A DNA stretch of 64,000 bases from Pelecanus crispus. Lineage: Eukaryota; Chordata; Aves; Pelecaniformes; Pelecanidae. The notes beneath the pieces were generated by a model. The model was given only the letters and a program-made list of their open reading frames with translations, was not told the origin of the DNA and searched no databases. Position 1 is the stretch's first letter. Each line of letters begins with the position of its first letter. The stretch spans positions 8,044,657 through 8,108,656 of the forward strand of contig NC_134643.1 of assembly GCF_030463565.1 (NCBI RefSeq), in the 5' to 3' direction. Shown here in pieces: positions 13,261 to 25,280 of this stretch. Made by a program: the position numbers and the translations under genes.

Positions 13261-13632
13261 ATCATAGAATCATAGAATCATAGAATCATAGAATCATCTA
13301 GGTTGGAAAAGACCTTTAAGATCATCCAGTCCAACCATTAACCTACACTACCAAGTCCACTCTAGACTAATCAAGGGTAGACCAGACTAAACCATATCCC
13401 GAAGTGCCACATCTACCCGTTTTTTAAACGCCTCCAGGGATGGTGACTCCACCACCTCTCTGGGCAGCCTGTTCCAATGCCTGACCACCCTTTCCGTAAA
13501 GAAATTTTTCCTAATTTCCAGTCTAAACCTCCCCTGGCGCAGCTTAAGCCCATTTCCTCTTGTCCTATCGCTAGCTACTTGGGAGAAGAGACCAACACCC
13601 ACCTCACTACAACCTCCTTTCAGGTAGTTGTA
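13261..13632 (-). mobile_element. CR1 LINE 3' fragment with ORF2 C-terminus remnant
   Basis: Four tandem copies of the TCATAGAA-type terminal octamer mark the 3' end at the left. The 3' UTR follows, then the end of CR1 ORF2. In reverse complement, 13387-13602 still reads as the ORF2 C-terminal peptide (…[20 protein letters not shown]…), uninterrupted for about 70 codons. The copy stops abruptly after GGTAGTTGTA at about 13632, a 5' truncation. It looks relatively young because the octamers are perfect. Confidence 0.95.
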
Positions 13633-14650
13633 ACATCATCTTTAATTCCGTATTTACAGCAAACCTAGCAATGTTATACCAAAAATACAGAATTATAAAT
13701 GGAGCGAAACTGATGCAATTGATTTTCATCACACAACTGAGAGGTGTGCAAAAAATAAACAAGAGCAAAAATAGAAAAAATATTATTACTGTTAGTATTG
13801 CTATTGTAGCCTTGGTCAGAGGTCTCAGAGCCCAGTGTCCAATTATGACTGGCAAACAAAGAAAGAACACTGGTCCCAGCTCAAGGAATTTGTAATCCTT
13901 GAGAATAAATGTCACATGAATGGGATGGGGAAGCATGCAACAAAAAATGACAATTTCAGTATTTTTATTCACACGCTTTTGAAACAGCACTAGCTGGTAA
14001 GTATAAAGGGACTGAAAGTAATCACACCTTCCAAACTCTTTCCACGTTAACAACTTCACAAAACCACTGCATGAAAGGCATTAGCAATGCTTTTCTCTGT
14101 ACTCCGATCAGCAAGGATGTCAGACCAACTCTGAGGGCTTCCCAGAGAAGTCAACACAGCCCCACACATTGCCAGTGTCCGATTTGCAACTATCACGGTC
14201 TCTCTGAAGGTAGAAATAATCTTTCCCTTCTGAATCTATACAGTACCTGACACAATGGGAACCTGATCAGTGACCTAAGACTCCTGCTTACTTCCAACAC
14301 GCAACTGCAGTTCCTGCTTGTGACCAGGGCCTGGGAACAATCTGTGACACCAGGCTGTACCCAGGCCACCCACCGCAGGTGCCTACTGTGGGGATTACGA
14401 CTTCTGCCTGGTGTTGCCTGCACAGGAAGCCAGAGTCCGGCAGCCTTGGAGAGCCAGTAAGTTAACTTGCTTCTCTAACTTGCTTGTTCTTCTCTTGAAT
14501 GAAAAGTCAAAATAGCTTTGATTGCTCAATGTGTGGTTAGGGAAACACCAATGTGGGCAAAAAGGAATGGGAATACATTAGGAAGGAGGCAGGAGAAGTG
14601 GGGCCTCCCCTTTCTAGTCAACCTGAGCTGTGTGGTGCTAACAACTCCCT

Positions 14651-15541
14651 ACATCATAGAATCACAGACTGGTTTGGGTTGGAAGGGACCTTTAAAGTTC
14701 ATCTAGTCCAAGCCCCCTGCCATGGGCAGGGACATCTTGCACTAGATTGGGTTGCTTAAAGCCCTGTCCAACCTGACCTTGAACACTTCCAATGATGGGG
14801 CATCCACAGCTCCTCTGGGCAACCTGTGCCAGTGTCTCACCACCCTCACTGTAAAAAAAAAAAAAAAAAAATCTTCCTTATGTCCAATCTAAACCTACCC
14901 TCTTTAAGTACTGAAAGGTCTCTCTGGAGTCTTCTCTTCTCCACGCTGAACAACCCCAACTCCCTCAGCCTTTCCTCAGAGCAGAGGTGTTCCACCCCTC
15001 TGATCATTTCCATGGCCCTCTTCTGGACCCGCTCCAACAGGTCCATGTCCTTCCTGTGCTGAGGGCCCCAGAGCTGGACGCAGTGCTCCAGGTGAGGTCT
15101 CACCAGAGCAGAGCAGAGGGGCAGAATCCCCTCCCTCGACCTGCTGGCCATGCTTCTTGTGATGCAGCCCAGGATTCGGTTGGCTTTCTGGGCTGCAAGC
15201 GCACATTGCTGGCTCATGTCCAGCTTTTCACCCACCAGTACCCCCAAGTCCTTCCCTGCACGGACGGCTGCTCTCACTCCCTTCAGCCCCGAGTCAGCAC
15301 TGATACTGGGGATCGTCCTGACCCAGGTGCAGGACCCTGCACTTGGCCTTGTTGAACAGCATGGGCCACTCCTCAAGCCTGTCAAGGTCCCTCTGGGTGG
15401 CATCCCTTCCCTCTAGTGAATCAACTGCACCACTCAGCTTGGTGTCAGCCACAACCTTTTTGAGGGTGCACTCAATCCTGCTGTCTATAGCACTGATGAA
15501 GATATGGAATAGTACTGGTCTCAATACAGACCCCTGAGGGA
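14651..15541 (-). mobile_element. CR1 LINE fragment with broken reverse transcriptase
   Basis: This belongs to a different CR1 subfamily, with the TCATAGAATCACAG 3' end at the left. Upstream in the element, the C-terminal part of reverse transcriptase is readable in two overlapping frames, 15524-15294 and 15403-14846, so at least one frameshift separates them. The segment corresponding to the catalytic FADD of CR1 reads VVAD, losing the first catalytic aspartate. A 19-A run at 14853-14871 interrupts the 3' portion. The copy is 5'-truncated and cannot be active. Confidence 0.93.
14853..14871. repeat. A19 homopolymer inside CR1
   Basis: Nineteen A residues replace a short A-run found at the same place in other CR1 copies (compare GTAAAGAAATTTTT in the copy at 13261-13632). 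This fits microsatellite growth after insertion. Confidence 0.9.
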
Positions 15542-16771
15542 CACATCACACGTACATCCGAACACAGCTCATTGACTTCTGCAGGGAAGGACTTCACTGG
15601 CTGGATTTCTAGTCAACAACAGAAAGGAAAAAGAATCACTTCTGGTCTCTTTTTTCCTTTTTTCCCCCAGTTCTGAGTGAAAGATTGATGCAACTCACAA
15701 GGGAAACTGATTGCCTGGGAGAAACACTGCAACTGATTCAACAAGTGCCACTGAATACCCAAAGTCAAAAGAGACAATTTCTCCCTGGCTAATCATCCTG
15801 TTGCAGAAGCATTAAATTACTTGTAAGGATGGCAGTTAAAATGTTTTCAGACAGGAAGAGTGATTTTCAAGCAAACAGTCCCTCCTTTAAGTTCTCTGCT
15901 CGTTCTTGTCATGAATGTAGCCTTTTCTCCACTTTTCTATCTCTCTCATGGAAAAGGACTAAAAGTGCCACTAAAGGATATCTGGGCACGTGGTAGAGGA
16001 ATGTCCTAATGATAATAATGCAAACAACATGATGTTGTTCTTGTGGAGATTTCATACTGGCTCAGTTATTCTTGGAATAAATGAAACCACAGTGTCCGAC
16101 AGCCCAGCTCTTTGGAGGGAAGAAGGGTGCTATTGGAGCCAGGCTGAGTAAAGATCCACAGGATGTCAGCCCTTGGCACCTTATTCCATCACAGCATTTA
16201 GGGATGGGCTCCCCTATCAGGGATCAGGCACTAGCATTTGGGCAACACTGTAAATGCCAATACAGATCACTGTTATTACATCGGTACCTAGTAGTACCAT
16301 CACAGATGAAACGTATCTGTTGGAACTAAAATTCCCTCCTTTCTTCCCCCCGGGGCTCAAGGGAAGAGGTTAAACCAAGCTTCAGAATTTGCTCCAGTAA
16401 TATGAGCTTAGCTGCTGAGAAACATTGCTCTCTGCAGTGGGTAACAATTGCTATTTTAATAGTGCTGCTGCATCTACTGAAAAACATTTCTTTTATCATA
16501 GTGCTACCCAAATTAGAGGTTTTTTTTTTTTAAAGTAATTTTGAACTCCTTTTTTCTTCCATTTAACTTATTTATTAAAGCTTTTAAGGAAGAATGAGAT
16601 ACAGATGGAGTAAATTCACCTTTGGATTTTTGCAGATTACTGAGCTCAAGAAAAGAAGGTACAAAAGAAGTGTTTGTGATTGAAACTTAATTATAAGCGT
16701 AACTGTAAGAAAGTCTGCCAGAAACTCTGTGAGATGTATTAGGACTATGACATAGCCATAGCACATACTTT

Positions 16772-17345
16772 ATCGCAGAATTGCATAGGTTGAAAGGGTC
16801 CTCTGGAGGTCTCCATGTCCAGCCTGCTGCTCAAAGCATGGCAACTAGATCATGATGCTCAGGACTGCGACCAGTCAAGTTCTGAATATTTCCAGGGATG
16901 GAGATCCTGCAGCCCCTCTGAGCCCGTATTCCACTGTTCAACCACCCTTATGTTGAAAAAGCTTTTCCTTATATCATGTTGAAATTTTGCATGTGTCCGA
17001 AGCCTCTTATGCCTCTGAGAAGAGTCTTGACTCCATCTTCTCTACACCATCCCGTCAGGTAGTTGTGGACAGCAATAAGGTTTCTCCTGAATCTTCTTCT
17101 CTCCAGTTCTCTCGGCCTCTCCTCATATGTCACTTCACATACATATTTCACCACTTACCTGCTTCAGTACCATAAGTCTTGGTGGCCCTACACTGGACTC
17201 ACTCCAGTATGTCAATGTCTTTCTTGCCTGGCGGGGGGGGGCAAAAGTGGACACAGAGGTGGTTGCAAAAGGTTCCCCTGCCACCTTTTGCTGCCAATGT
17301 ACTTATAGAAGCTCTTCTTATTACCTTATGTCTCCTAGGTTAGCA
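16772..17345 (-). mobile_element. Old, diverged CR1 LINE fragment
   Basis: The decayed octamer TCGCAGAATTGCATAGGTTG begins the match. Characteristic CR1 segments follow, such as CCAGGGATGGAGATCCTGCAG, and a run resembling the CR1 region rich in CTTCTTCTCTCCAG motifs at 17090-17230. Divergence is much higher than in the other copies. The right limit is uncertain; similarity may extend to about 17345. Confidence 0.7.
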
Positions 17346-18074
17346 ACCTGTACCTCAGGACGAGTCACAGCCTCTAAAATAAGCTCTACTCTGCAACACA
17401 GCCTGTCTTTTGGTAACTTGGGTGTTTTCCCTACGATACCAAATTTCAAAATAATAGAATCCCGTTCAGAATATCTGGCCTAATACTAACTCTCTGTATG
17501 TTGTGATCACAGAGCTTGAAGGTACACGTGTTCTTCTGGAAGCGAGAAAGCAGTGATCACTAAAAAAACCCACCCAGCACAGGATCCTCACACTGACTAA
17601 GAAATTTGCTCCCACAAAAGAAGGATCACCACAGTTCCTATGAGCATCAAACTCATCTCACTCCCAGTGTAATCCTCCTCCATCTCTCCCCAATCCAGCC
17701 ACCAACTACTAAACTATTTACAGAGCAGAACACAGCCAGATGCAGTGCAAGCCTCAGAATTTTGATCGAAGAGGATCAGTTATGCGGTCATTATGTTTTC
17801 AAGATTTCTTTGCATCTCTGATATCCAGAAAAAAAAAAAATTATCTTATTAAGATTCTAACCTTAGAGCTTGACTTCAGAAACCAGGATCATTGGCTTAA
17901 AATTAACACAAGCTGTCCCTGTAGAAGCTATTTTTAACAAGTGAATGAAAGGAGTAAAAATAAGACTGCATATTTTAATAGACCTAACACACGTCAGAAA
18001 TTCTAATCCCCTTACACTCTCCTTAGCTGAGAGTATGTTCTAATTACACATATGAAAGAAAGCAAAAACCGTAC

Positions 18075-18300
18075 CTTTTATTGCACCCACAATATTTTGG
18101 TCTAGTCCTTTCCGGTTGTCATTGAGCCCTCTTTTTCTTTTGCCATTTGGTAAAGAGTTAGCCAAAGTCTTGTCATCAAAAAATGCACAGACCAGCTTCC
18201 TAAAGAGCAGACTTCCTGAGCGAGTATAGTTTGATAATATAGAGTCCAGCTGAGATTTCGGCATGAAGACATCAAAGCCTTCTGCAAGTTGCACTTCTGG
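18075..18300 (-). CDS. BEND7: BEND7 exon 6: N-terminal half of BEN domain
   Basis: The exon begins in phase 0 after TTTTGGTAG and ends at AAAG|GTACGG. It encodes residues 279-353: PEVQLAEGFDVFMPKSQLD, then the LLFRKLVCAFFDDKTLANS core helix region and a basic GKRKRG loop. This is the start of the BEN domain and is nearly identical to mammalian BEND7, the strongest conservation seen in this gene. Confidence 0.97.
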
Positions 18301-21300
18301 CTACCAAAAGAATACAAATGTTTTAATTAAAAGAGCATTCAAATACATTATTTTACTTCAATCGTGCATCTGGTGTAGACTTTACAATCACTTAATCAAA
18401 CCATGAATCTCTTCCCAGCTATTCAGTACCACAGCAGCCTACTTCATTGAAATCAAACCCCATCAGTGAATAAGCAGCTTAAAAGGCAAATCAAATAATC
18501 ATACTCATGTCTAGCCACTGTAATAGTTTAACAATTACTGACATTATTTCTAGGCATACAGCTAACAAAAAGAAAAGAGGTACCTTTCAATATTGGATAA
18601 TAATGACAAACCAGAGGATCATCCCAGAGCAATATTCCTATGAGAAGCTTTTTGGACATTTATCTAACTGTTTTATGGACTTGTTTCACTGCCAAATGAT
18701 GTGAACAAGCGTGCTGTGGGGCAGCCAGGCATTTCCAAGAAGGACAACTGCAGGGCTACCGGCCCATTCCACGTGGTTTCCCAAGAGGGCTTCCAGCGCA
18801 GATACAGCCCATATGAGTAGGAGTAGATGATGAGTTTGAGGTTGCCCTTGGAGCCAGTGCTCGCTGATCAGCCACCTCTCCCTCCTTTTCATATTCCCAA
18901 AATGCACCCTTAGAAGAGGATGATGTTAGATAGACAGCTTATTTCAGCACAAAAAACCTCAGTGGTAAATCACAGGGATTTATGCCATTGCCAGAAAGCA
19001 AGATGGAGGGGAAGAAGAGGGAACAAAATTATCCTGTATTTCACAAGAGTCTCGCCTCAAGTACATTGTGGGCAAAAGCAGACAGAGGTCCTCAAGGAAG
19101 TCCCCTTGCTAAGAGTCTTTTTGCTGCCCCTGTCTGTACATATCAGAAATTACACGAACAATATTTACAGTATTTTTTTAATATGACTACCACACTGCTT
19201 ATGCAAGATGTCTGTATGGAATAATTATGTATCTAGAATGAAGATACATCATGAATAAACTAAAATTTTTAAGATATTATCTGGAAGTTGGCAAGGGGCG
19301 GGGGGGAAACAGTTGTCATGATGTGAGAAAATAACCTAACATTACAGCGTTGCTCCTAATAAGTTGCTCTGGTTTTCCCCTATATGAAAATATATCCACC
19401 AGTGATGGTGCATTTTCAAAGATATTTACAGAGCAAGAGCAAATGCCATCTCCCATCAAATCACCTGCAAACGCCTTGAGTCTAGACAGAAGAAAGGGCT
19501 GCCAATCTCAGAAGGATTTGGCTGTGTAACTCTTTTCCCATGGATTTTTTAAAATCAATATCAAGAGAGTTACAGCAAGCAGAGTATTTTCAAAGCATAT
19601 ACTATCACTGGATATGCATGTGTATTGTGCAATAAAACTGCAGATTACAATGCTTTGGGAAGCCAGGATGAAGTCTTAAAATATGCAGATAGTAATTAAA
19701 AAAAAAAAAATCGAAAAAGCACATAAATTTCTCAGCTTGTTCTGGATGAAAAGGTGTTTTTTACCTTGAGAACTTTCAAAATGCTGGATCCAGCAAAACA
19801 GTCAGAGTTACTCTATTTGACATTTGACAATCTTCTGATGTAGGTGGGTTTTTAATATGTTACTTCTAAACTTTCTGGTGACAGAAAAGATTTTCAAGAG
19901 TAAATAAATGTGGGCCAAGTTTACAACTTGGGAAAAATTCTACTTCATGTTAATCAAAAACTAGAATGTAGTTGTCATGGTGATGAAGGTACCCTGTCCT
20001 ACTCTGTTACTTGGGTCTTGGGTCTTATGATAGCAATATAAGATGACCTTGATGATACAAGATGCCTAGGGCAGACAAATCATCTTCACTAATACAGCTG
20101 TAAAATACATTTCAACCCTTACCAGTGCACCAGCGTGAAGGAGTCAATATTATTTTAGTTTGGACTATTTTATTCTTAATACAGGAATAAATTTGTGTAT
20201 CAGTGAAATAATTTGAAGGCAAAACGCTGATTTATTCTTGCTTTCTTTTAGTAGTAAACTATTCTTCAATCAAAGACAATCAGTACCTAATTGAGCTTTA
20301 TGATCACTTTGAATGCGATTTCTCAAAAGGAAAAGCATTTGTTAGTAGATAATGATCACAGCATAAGGAACTGGTGGGTAAACTATTTGTGTACAATAAA
20401 ATAAATAAGACCTGAATGCCAAAGGCTTTTGCTGTGCTAAAATTAACAGGCAGCGAATTAGATTTAATTCTAGACGTTTTAGTAGGTTGTACTAGGTAGA
20501 TTAGAAATGATGAGGTTATAAATGAAACATTGTAACAGTAAAACAAACACAAGAAACTTTAACTAAGAGTAACAGATCATTACATCTAAAAAGCAGGTGC
20601 TCTGATTCATGGGCCAGATAAAGAGTTGGTCTCACAAAGACTTTTTCCATCTCATAAGTGGCAGTATCTCATCTCAGCAAATCTGAACTAATTGCACTGC
20701 TTTTGGTAGCCCCCATTTTATACACATTAAACTGAGATTTTTCTTACAGTTCAATAAATGTTGGCAAAATAACAGTGGCGGCAGTCCTAGTGTATGACAC
20801 AGCACACACGAAGACAACCTGTGCAATATTCTCAAGGGAACATTTATTTATGGTGCTGTGTAAAATATCTTTAGTTTTTTTCAGGCACTCGGACACGCTG
20901 GTCATGAACACACTAGAGATGCTTATGAATAAATAGAAAAAGATAATACTGCCATTCATTCTGAAAGAAGTGACTTTCTTTAGCCTTCTCAAAATGTTTA
21001 AGGTCACATTTTATTTTCGCTATTACATATATCTATTTTCAGAACTCAACTGCCTTCTTTCCAAAGACAAAACAAAATCAATTTGTTTGTCTCAGGGTTC
21101 TGGCTCTGCAAATTTAGTCAAACAACTACTGTGGCAAGCAGGGGCCAAAGCATGGGAGGGCAGATGAGGACCTGATTTATGAGCCATGTATTTTCTCTTT
21201 TTTTTCTTAGGTCAAATTGGCACCTACGAAGAATTGTGTCCAGTGATGGAACACATTCATAAAGCCAAATTAAATTCCATTGCAAGTACAAAACTGTTTT

Positions 21301-22493
21301 CAAAACCGTGTTTCAAGCTGAAAAGAGTGCCACAAGCGAAGAAAAATTATAAGCACAAATTGCGTACTGGAGATAAATTACCAGTCCCTCCCCAAACCAT
21401 TCCCTCAAACATTATTAAGCATAATTCTACAAAAGAAAAACCTCTGAAAAAGCATCAAACTAGTTACTCTGTATCACTACACCAACACTATGGCATGAGA
21501 CTGCAATCTAATTAGTGGTGTGGCTTGCATCTATATAACTGAATTATCATGACTGCTCTTTTTTATTATTAGTTCCCACTTCCAGAAAGGTAGAATATTA
21601 TCTGCTGCATTGTTTTCATTTACGCTTATTGATACTGAATTTAATTATGTTTTTCTAGCTCATAGTACTTAGGAAATTGGAAACTGCCTGCTCAAATTAA
21701 AAATATATTAGAGAAATTAATGATCAGTTTACTCATCAGTGAACTGGTTCAGATGACATCTATCTGGTCATTAAAAAAAGCCAATCAGCCACCAGATACA
21801 TGAAATTTCTATCAATGCGTACATGTTACACAGATCAAGAAAATATGCTTATTGCAATTTAACATGCGAAAATTACGTAGAGTGGCAAATTTTGGCCCCT
21901 TTAGTCACACTGACATCATCAACAGCGTCAAGACCCTCATCCAGCAACCACCCGATTCAGCAAAGACTGAGGTATGAACTTTATAGAGGTGAGGAGTCCC
22001 CTGAAGCCAGTGGGACCAGCCAGGCATGAAACACAGCACATAAATACATCTTGGCACGGTAAAGGCATATGTGTGGACTCCATGTGCTCATCAGCAAATG
22101 ACAGGGTTGTGAACGGTTTATACACACAGCACTTTTCACGGCTCCTGATCTCACCGTGGCTCTTGGCAACAAAAGAAATGAAGAAAAAGTTTCCACTGCA
22201 AGCTCAAACAACAGGCAGCCTTGAACTCAAGGGAGAACTACACGCTCATGAAAGTTGAAAAAAAACCTGCCCAAATTTTGTAATCAGCACTCAGTTGAAA
22301 AAAAAAACCCCACAACTTTGTAATCAGCACTCCCCACATCTAACCCTACTGTCTCCATTCAACCCTATCCAAGATTTGCTTGTTTATTCTAACAAGAAGA
22401 GGGAACACACTCAAGCTGACTTGAGTATTGATTCTCCTGCACAGATTAGTGCTTTAACATCCTGTGATCCCACATATTAAAACATTAACTTAC
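18301..22493 (-). other. BEND7: BEND7 intron 5
   Basis: A 4.2-kb AT-rich intron with no recognised interspersed repeat. It contains a G-rich run near 19299-19307 and a local 41-bp tandem duplication at 22252-22332, about 160 bases past the exon 5 donor. Confidence 0.85.
22252..22332. repeat. Two-copy tandem duplication (~41 bp)
   Basis: Two adjacent units begin AGTTGAAAAAAAA and end TTTGTAATCAGCACTC. They differ at a few positions and by about one base in the A-run. This is a recent local duplication in BEND7 intron 5 with no sign of function. Confidence 0.9.
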
Positions 22494-22759
22494 ATCTGAT
22501 GAAGCCGATTCAAGGATAATTCCAAATCCTGAAACAGGGGTTTCTGGCTTTAGGGGGGGTTCAACTGCTTGCAGACTTGATCGTTCTGAGTTTGCTGATA
22601 GCTTCTTTTCGTTCTCTGCAGTGTTGGGTTTCTTATTCATGGTAATTGGTTCAACAGTTTTGAGGGGCAGTTTTTTCTTTTTATTTCTCTTTCTTGATAT
22701 TGTTGACTTTTGCGTGCAAATCAGAGGAACAGGAGGCTGCTGTCTGTTTTGAGTCCCAA
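22494..22759 (-). CDS. BEND7: BEND7 exon 5: basic NLS-like linker
   Basis: The acceptor TTTCATTCAG precedes a phase 1 start; the donor is TCAGAT|GTAAGT, ending in phase 0. It encodes residues 190-278. RKRNKKKK at about 212-219 is a strong monopartite nuclear-localisation-like cluster. The rest is a low-conservation linker rich in K, E, S and P, ending FGIILESASSD, which matches the conserved stretch before the BEN domain. Confidence 0.94.
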
Positions 22760-25157
22760 CTGAATGAAAGAAAGTAATGAATTAAATTTATAGAAAAAAG
22801 CACATGTATAACCACATAGATGCACCATTAAACTACTGCCACACTAAACTTATCTTCTGGATAAGTGGTACGGTTTTCAGGGCTGTTTGTGTATGTGAAA
22901 CAGTTACATTTTATCACCTTTGCATTATTTTCCAGTCTGTACAACGCAAATAATCACACTGAGCTCTACTATGAGTATTTTCAAGACATGCTCATGAATA
23001 GTGTTTTAGGAAAATTAGGAATATGCGGTTCTTTCTCCTAGTGACCACTGGATGGTTGGTGACACGAAGGACTTAAGCAATGATTAATTTGTATACCCTC
23101 TTGAATGACTGAGAATCTCATTGTCTTTGAGCACCTTTTCCTGATAAAGTAAGATAATACAAGTGCTAATGCAATTAGTTATCTTTATGAATGTAGCCAC
23201 CAAGTTAATTAGCTCAGCAAGAACATTTCAAGTACCATTATGTCAAGAATGAGTGAAAACACTATTCAGTAGTTTAATTTCTAGGAAAAAAGTAACCCAA
23301 AGTTGCATCAGTTTGATTTGCTCATATACAGATACTGACAGCTCATGTGTTACCTCTGAAAACTAAGAGAGCATATTTTATATTTATCAATATCTTGCGT
23401 TTTCCAGTATCCACAATCATTTGTGTGAATTAAGGTGCCAATCCTGAACTTGTATCAACGTGAGCAAGTCCTCCAGCAGAATGCTATGCAGATACAATTA
23501 TATGTCCGGAAGAATCAATAAGATCAAGGTCAAAACAAAAAAAGCCAAAGGTGCTACACATGCAAATCAAATTCATTCGAGCTATGAGTGAACTACAAAT
23601 AGTCCTCATCTACAAAGCTTCAGGAAAAAAACAAAGCTCGGAATACTGTTTAGTAAAAGATTTCTGGGATACTTCATTTCTGGCAAGGATTTACAAGACT
23701 GTAATTTGTATTTTATCATTTAGACAGAAGGGTGTTTGAATACTAAAATAAGTTACTACACTTTCATTTATATGTTTGCATTTTACTTCTTTTTCTTTTA
23801 GCAACAAAAATGCCAAATTATTTTTTTCTCTGCAAAACCATCATTTCATGCTTACCAGAAAATATAAACTATTCCCAGGCCTCTTCATCAAGAGATTCAC
23901 TAATTAACAAGGTACTTATACTGTAGATACATAATAAATAAGAAATACTCCTGCTTTTGAGGATCCAGCTCTTCTGGCATAAACCCCAGTTCTGTACCTC
24001 TCACCCACAAGCTGTTTTTAATCATGCACGTAATTTCAATGAAATCGGTGCAACTGCGTAAAGAATTCCCTGCCCCAGCAAAGACTGCAAAACTGGACCT
24101 TCACGTGCTTCTTTGTAAATCAATGACTTTTTGAAAAGCGTTTTTATGTATATCAACTGATATTACAAAAGCTGTCTGATCTTTCCTGTCGCTCACTCAA
24201 GCATTATACGCCGTGGAGACAAGGAGTTTAGCCAGCCCTTCACTCCACCCATATTTTCAGTTAATTACTCAACACTCCTTTTTCTTACAGAGGTCTTATC
24301 CAGCTACTCTAAGAGAAAAACCTCCACGGCTCCACTCCCCATCACTCACGATGGATGGGCAACTCAACTCACAAAATCTCCAATGTCTCCAACTCCTCAT
24401 TAGTATTAACACTAATTTTTAAGAAGGACGGAGGCTGCAGCTTCACAGCAGCCTACCATGACCTACCTAACTCCTAGCTGCCATGGTCTCGTTATCTTGC
24501 TGGCTCTACTGCTCTTCTGGCTCTGCACTGTTGTGTTTCAACTCCTAACCTAGCAGAAAGCTAGACTCAACAGTTTCCTCAATGAACAGATTATTGCTGG
24601 TTCAGCCAGCAGAAAGAACTGGTAAACCAGCCTGAAGAAGGGCAGAGGCCACAACATGCAGCAGCTAGCTAGCTCAGTTTAGGGTAGCATGGAGCTGTAA
24701 CTTGAAAGATCTTTGAATGAAATGTTATACAGTAACTTTAAGTGGCCTTCCACTTTTTTTTTTTTCCCCTCCTAAGATTAGCGAACTGGTAAACCGGCAA
24801 CAGAAAAAGTAGCATTTTGCACCTCTGAACGAATACACCGTGAAAACAAACTGGGAGTAGTTATGGCATACTAACCTACCCACTCAGCTCCCATTACTAG
24901 AGTATTAGATTTTTTTTTCAATTTAGCCTTAAAAGATTCCTACAAGATAATATCCCATGTTACAGGTAAGGATCTGAGAAGTAAAAAATACATTTCCAAG
25001 AAGCCTGTGAAAATTTGACTTTGAACAACATGTCAAGTGAGCAGGAAACAGTCCAGGTTTTCTTGAGTCTCCAGATAGATTTCTGTCTTACTAGACCATT
25101 CCTCCTAACAAGAAGGTGCTTGTCATGGATACGCTTGTATGGGACTGGTCACTGTAC
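22760..25157 (-). other. BEND7: BEND7 intron 4
   Basis: A 2.4-kb intron with no repeat, RNA gene or extra exon recognised. Confidence 0.85.
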
Positions 25158-25280
25158 CTGCTTGAATCTGCATCAATTTTCGCATGGTCTTGAGCTCTTG
25201 AAGAATAGCCTGTAGGGTTGACTGGCAATTACATGTACAGCAGTTTGGTCCAACTGATGAATTCACCATCGGGATTTCTC
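25158..25280 (-). CDS. BEND7: BEND7 exon 4: cysteine cluster and helix
   Basis: The acceptor is CTCTTTCAG and the donor is GCAG|GTACAG, both in phase 1. It encodes residues 149-190. NCCTCNCQ (161-168) holds four closely spaced cysteines. It is followed by the amphipathic TLQAILQELKTMRKLMQIQ helix, likely a short coiled coil for self-association. The exon is almost unchanged from mammals, which suggests a real interaction surface outside the BEN domain. Confidence 0.96.

Larger units (their letters stand above)
12648..18074 (-). other. BEND7: BEND7 intron 6
   Basis: A 5.4-kb intron between the two BEN-domain exons. It carries three minus-strand CR1 copies (13261-13632, 14651-15541 and an older one at 16772-17345), the densest repeat cluster in the window. 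No additional exon is seen. Confidence 0.85.

Noticed and set aside
13387..13602. Host gene on the minus strand
   Set aside because: The 71-residue frame is the C-terminal remnant of CR1 ORF2 and is followed directly by the CR1 3' UTR and octamers.
14846..15524. Host coding exon pair
   Set aside because: The peptides are recognisable CR1 reverse-transcriptase C-terminal sequence, frameshifted and truncated.
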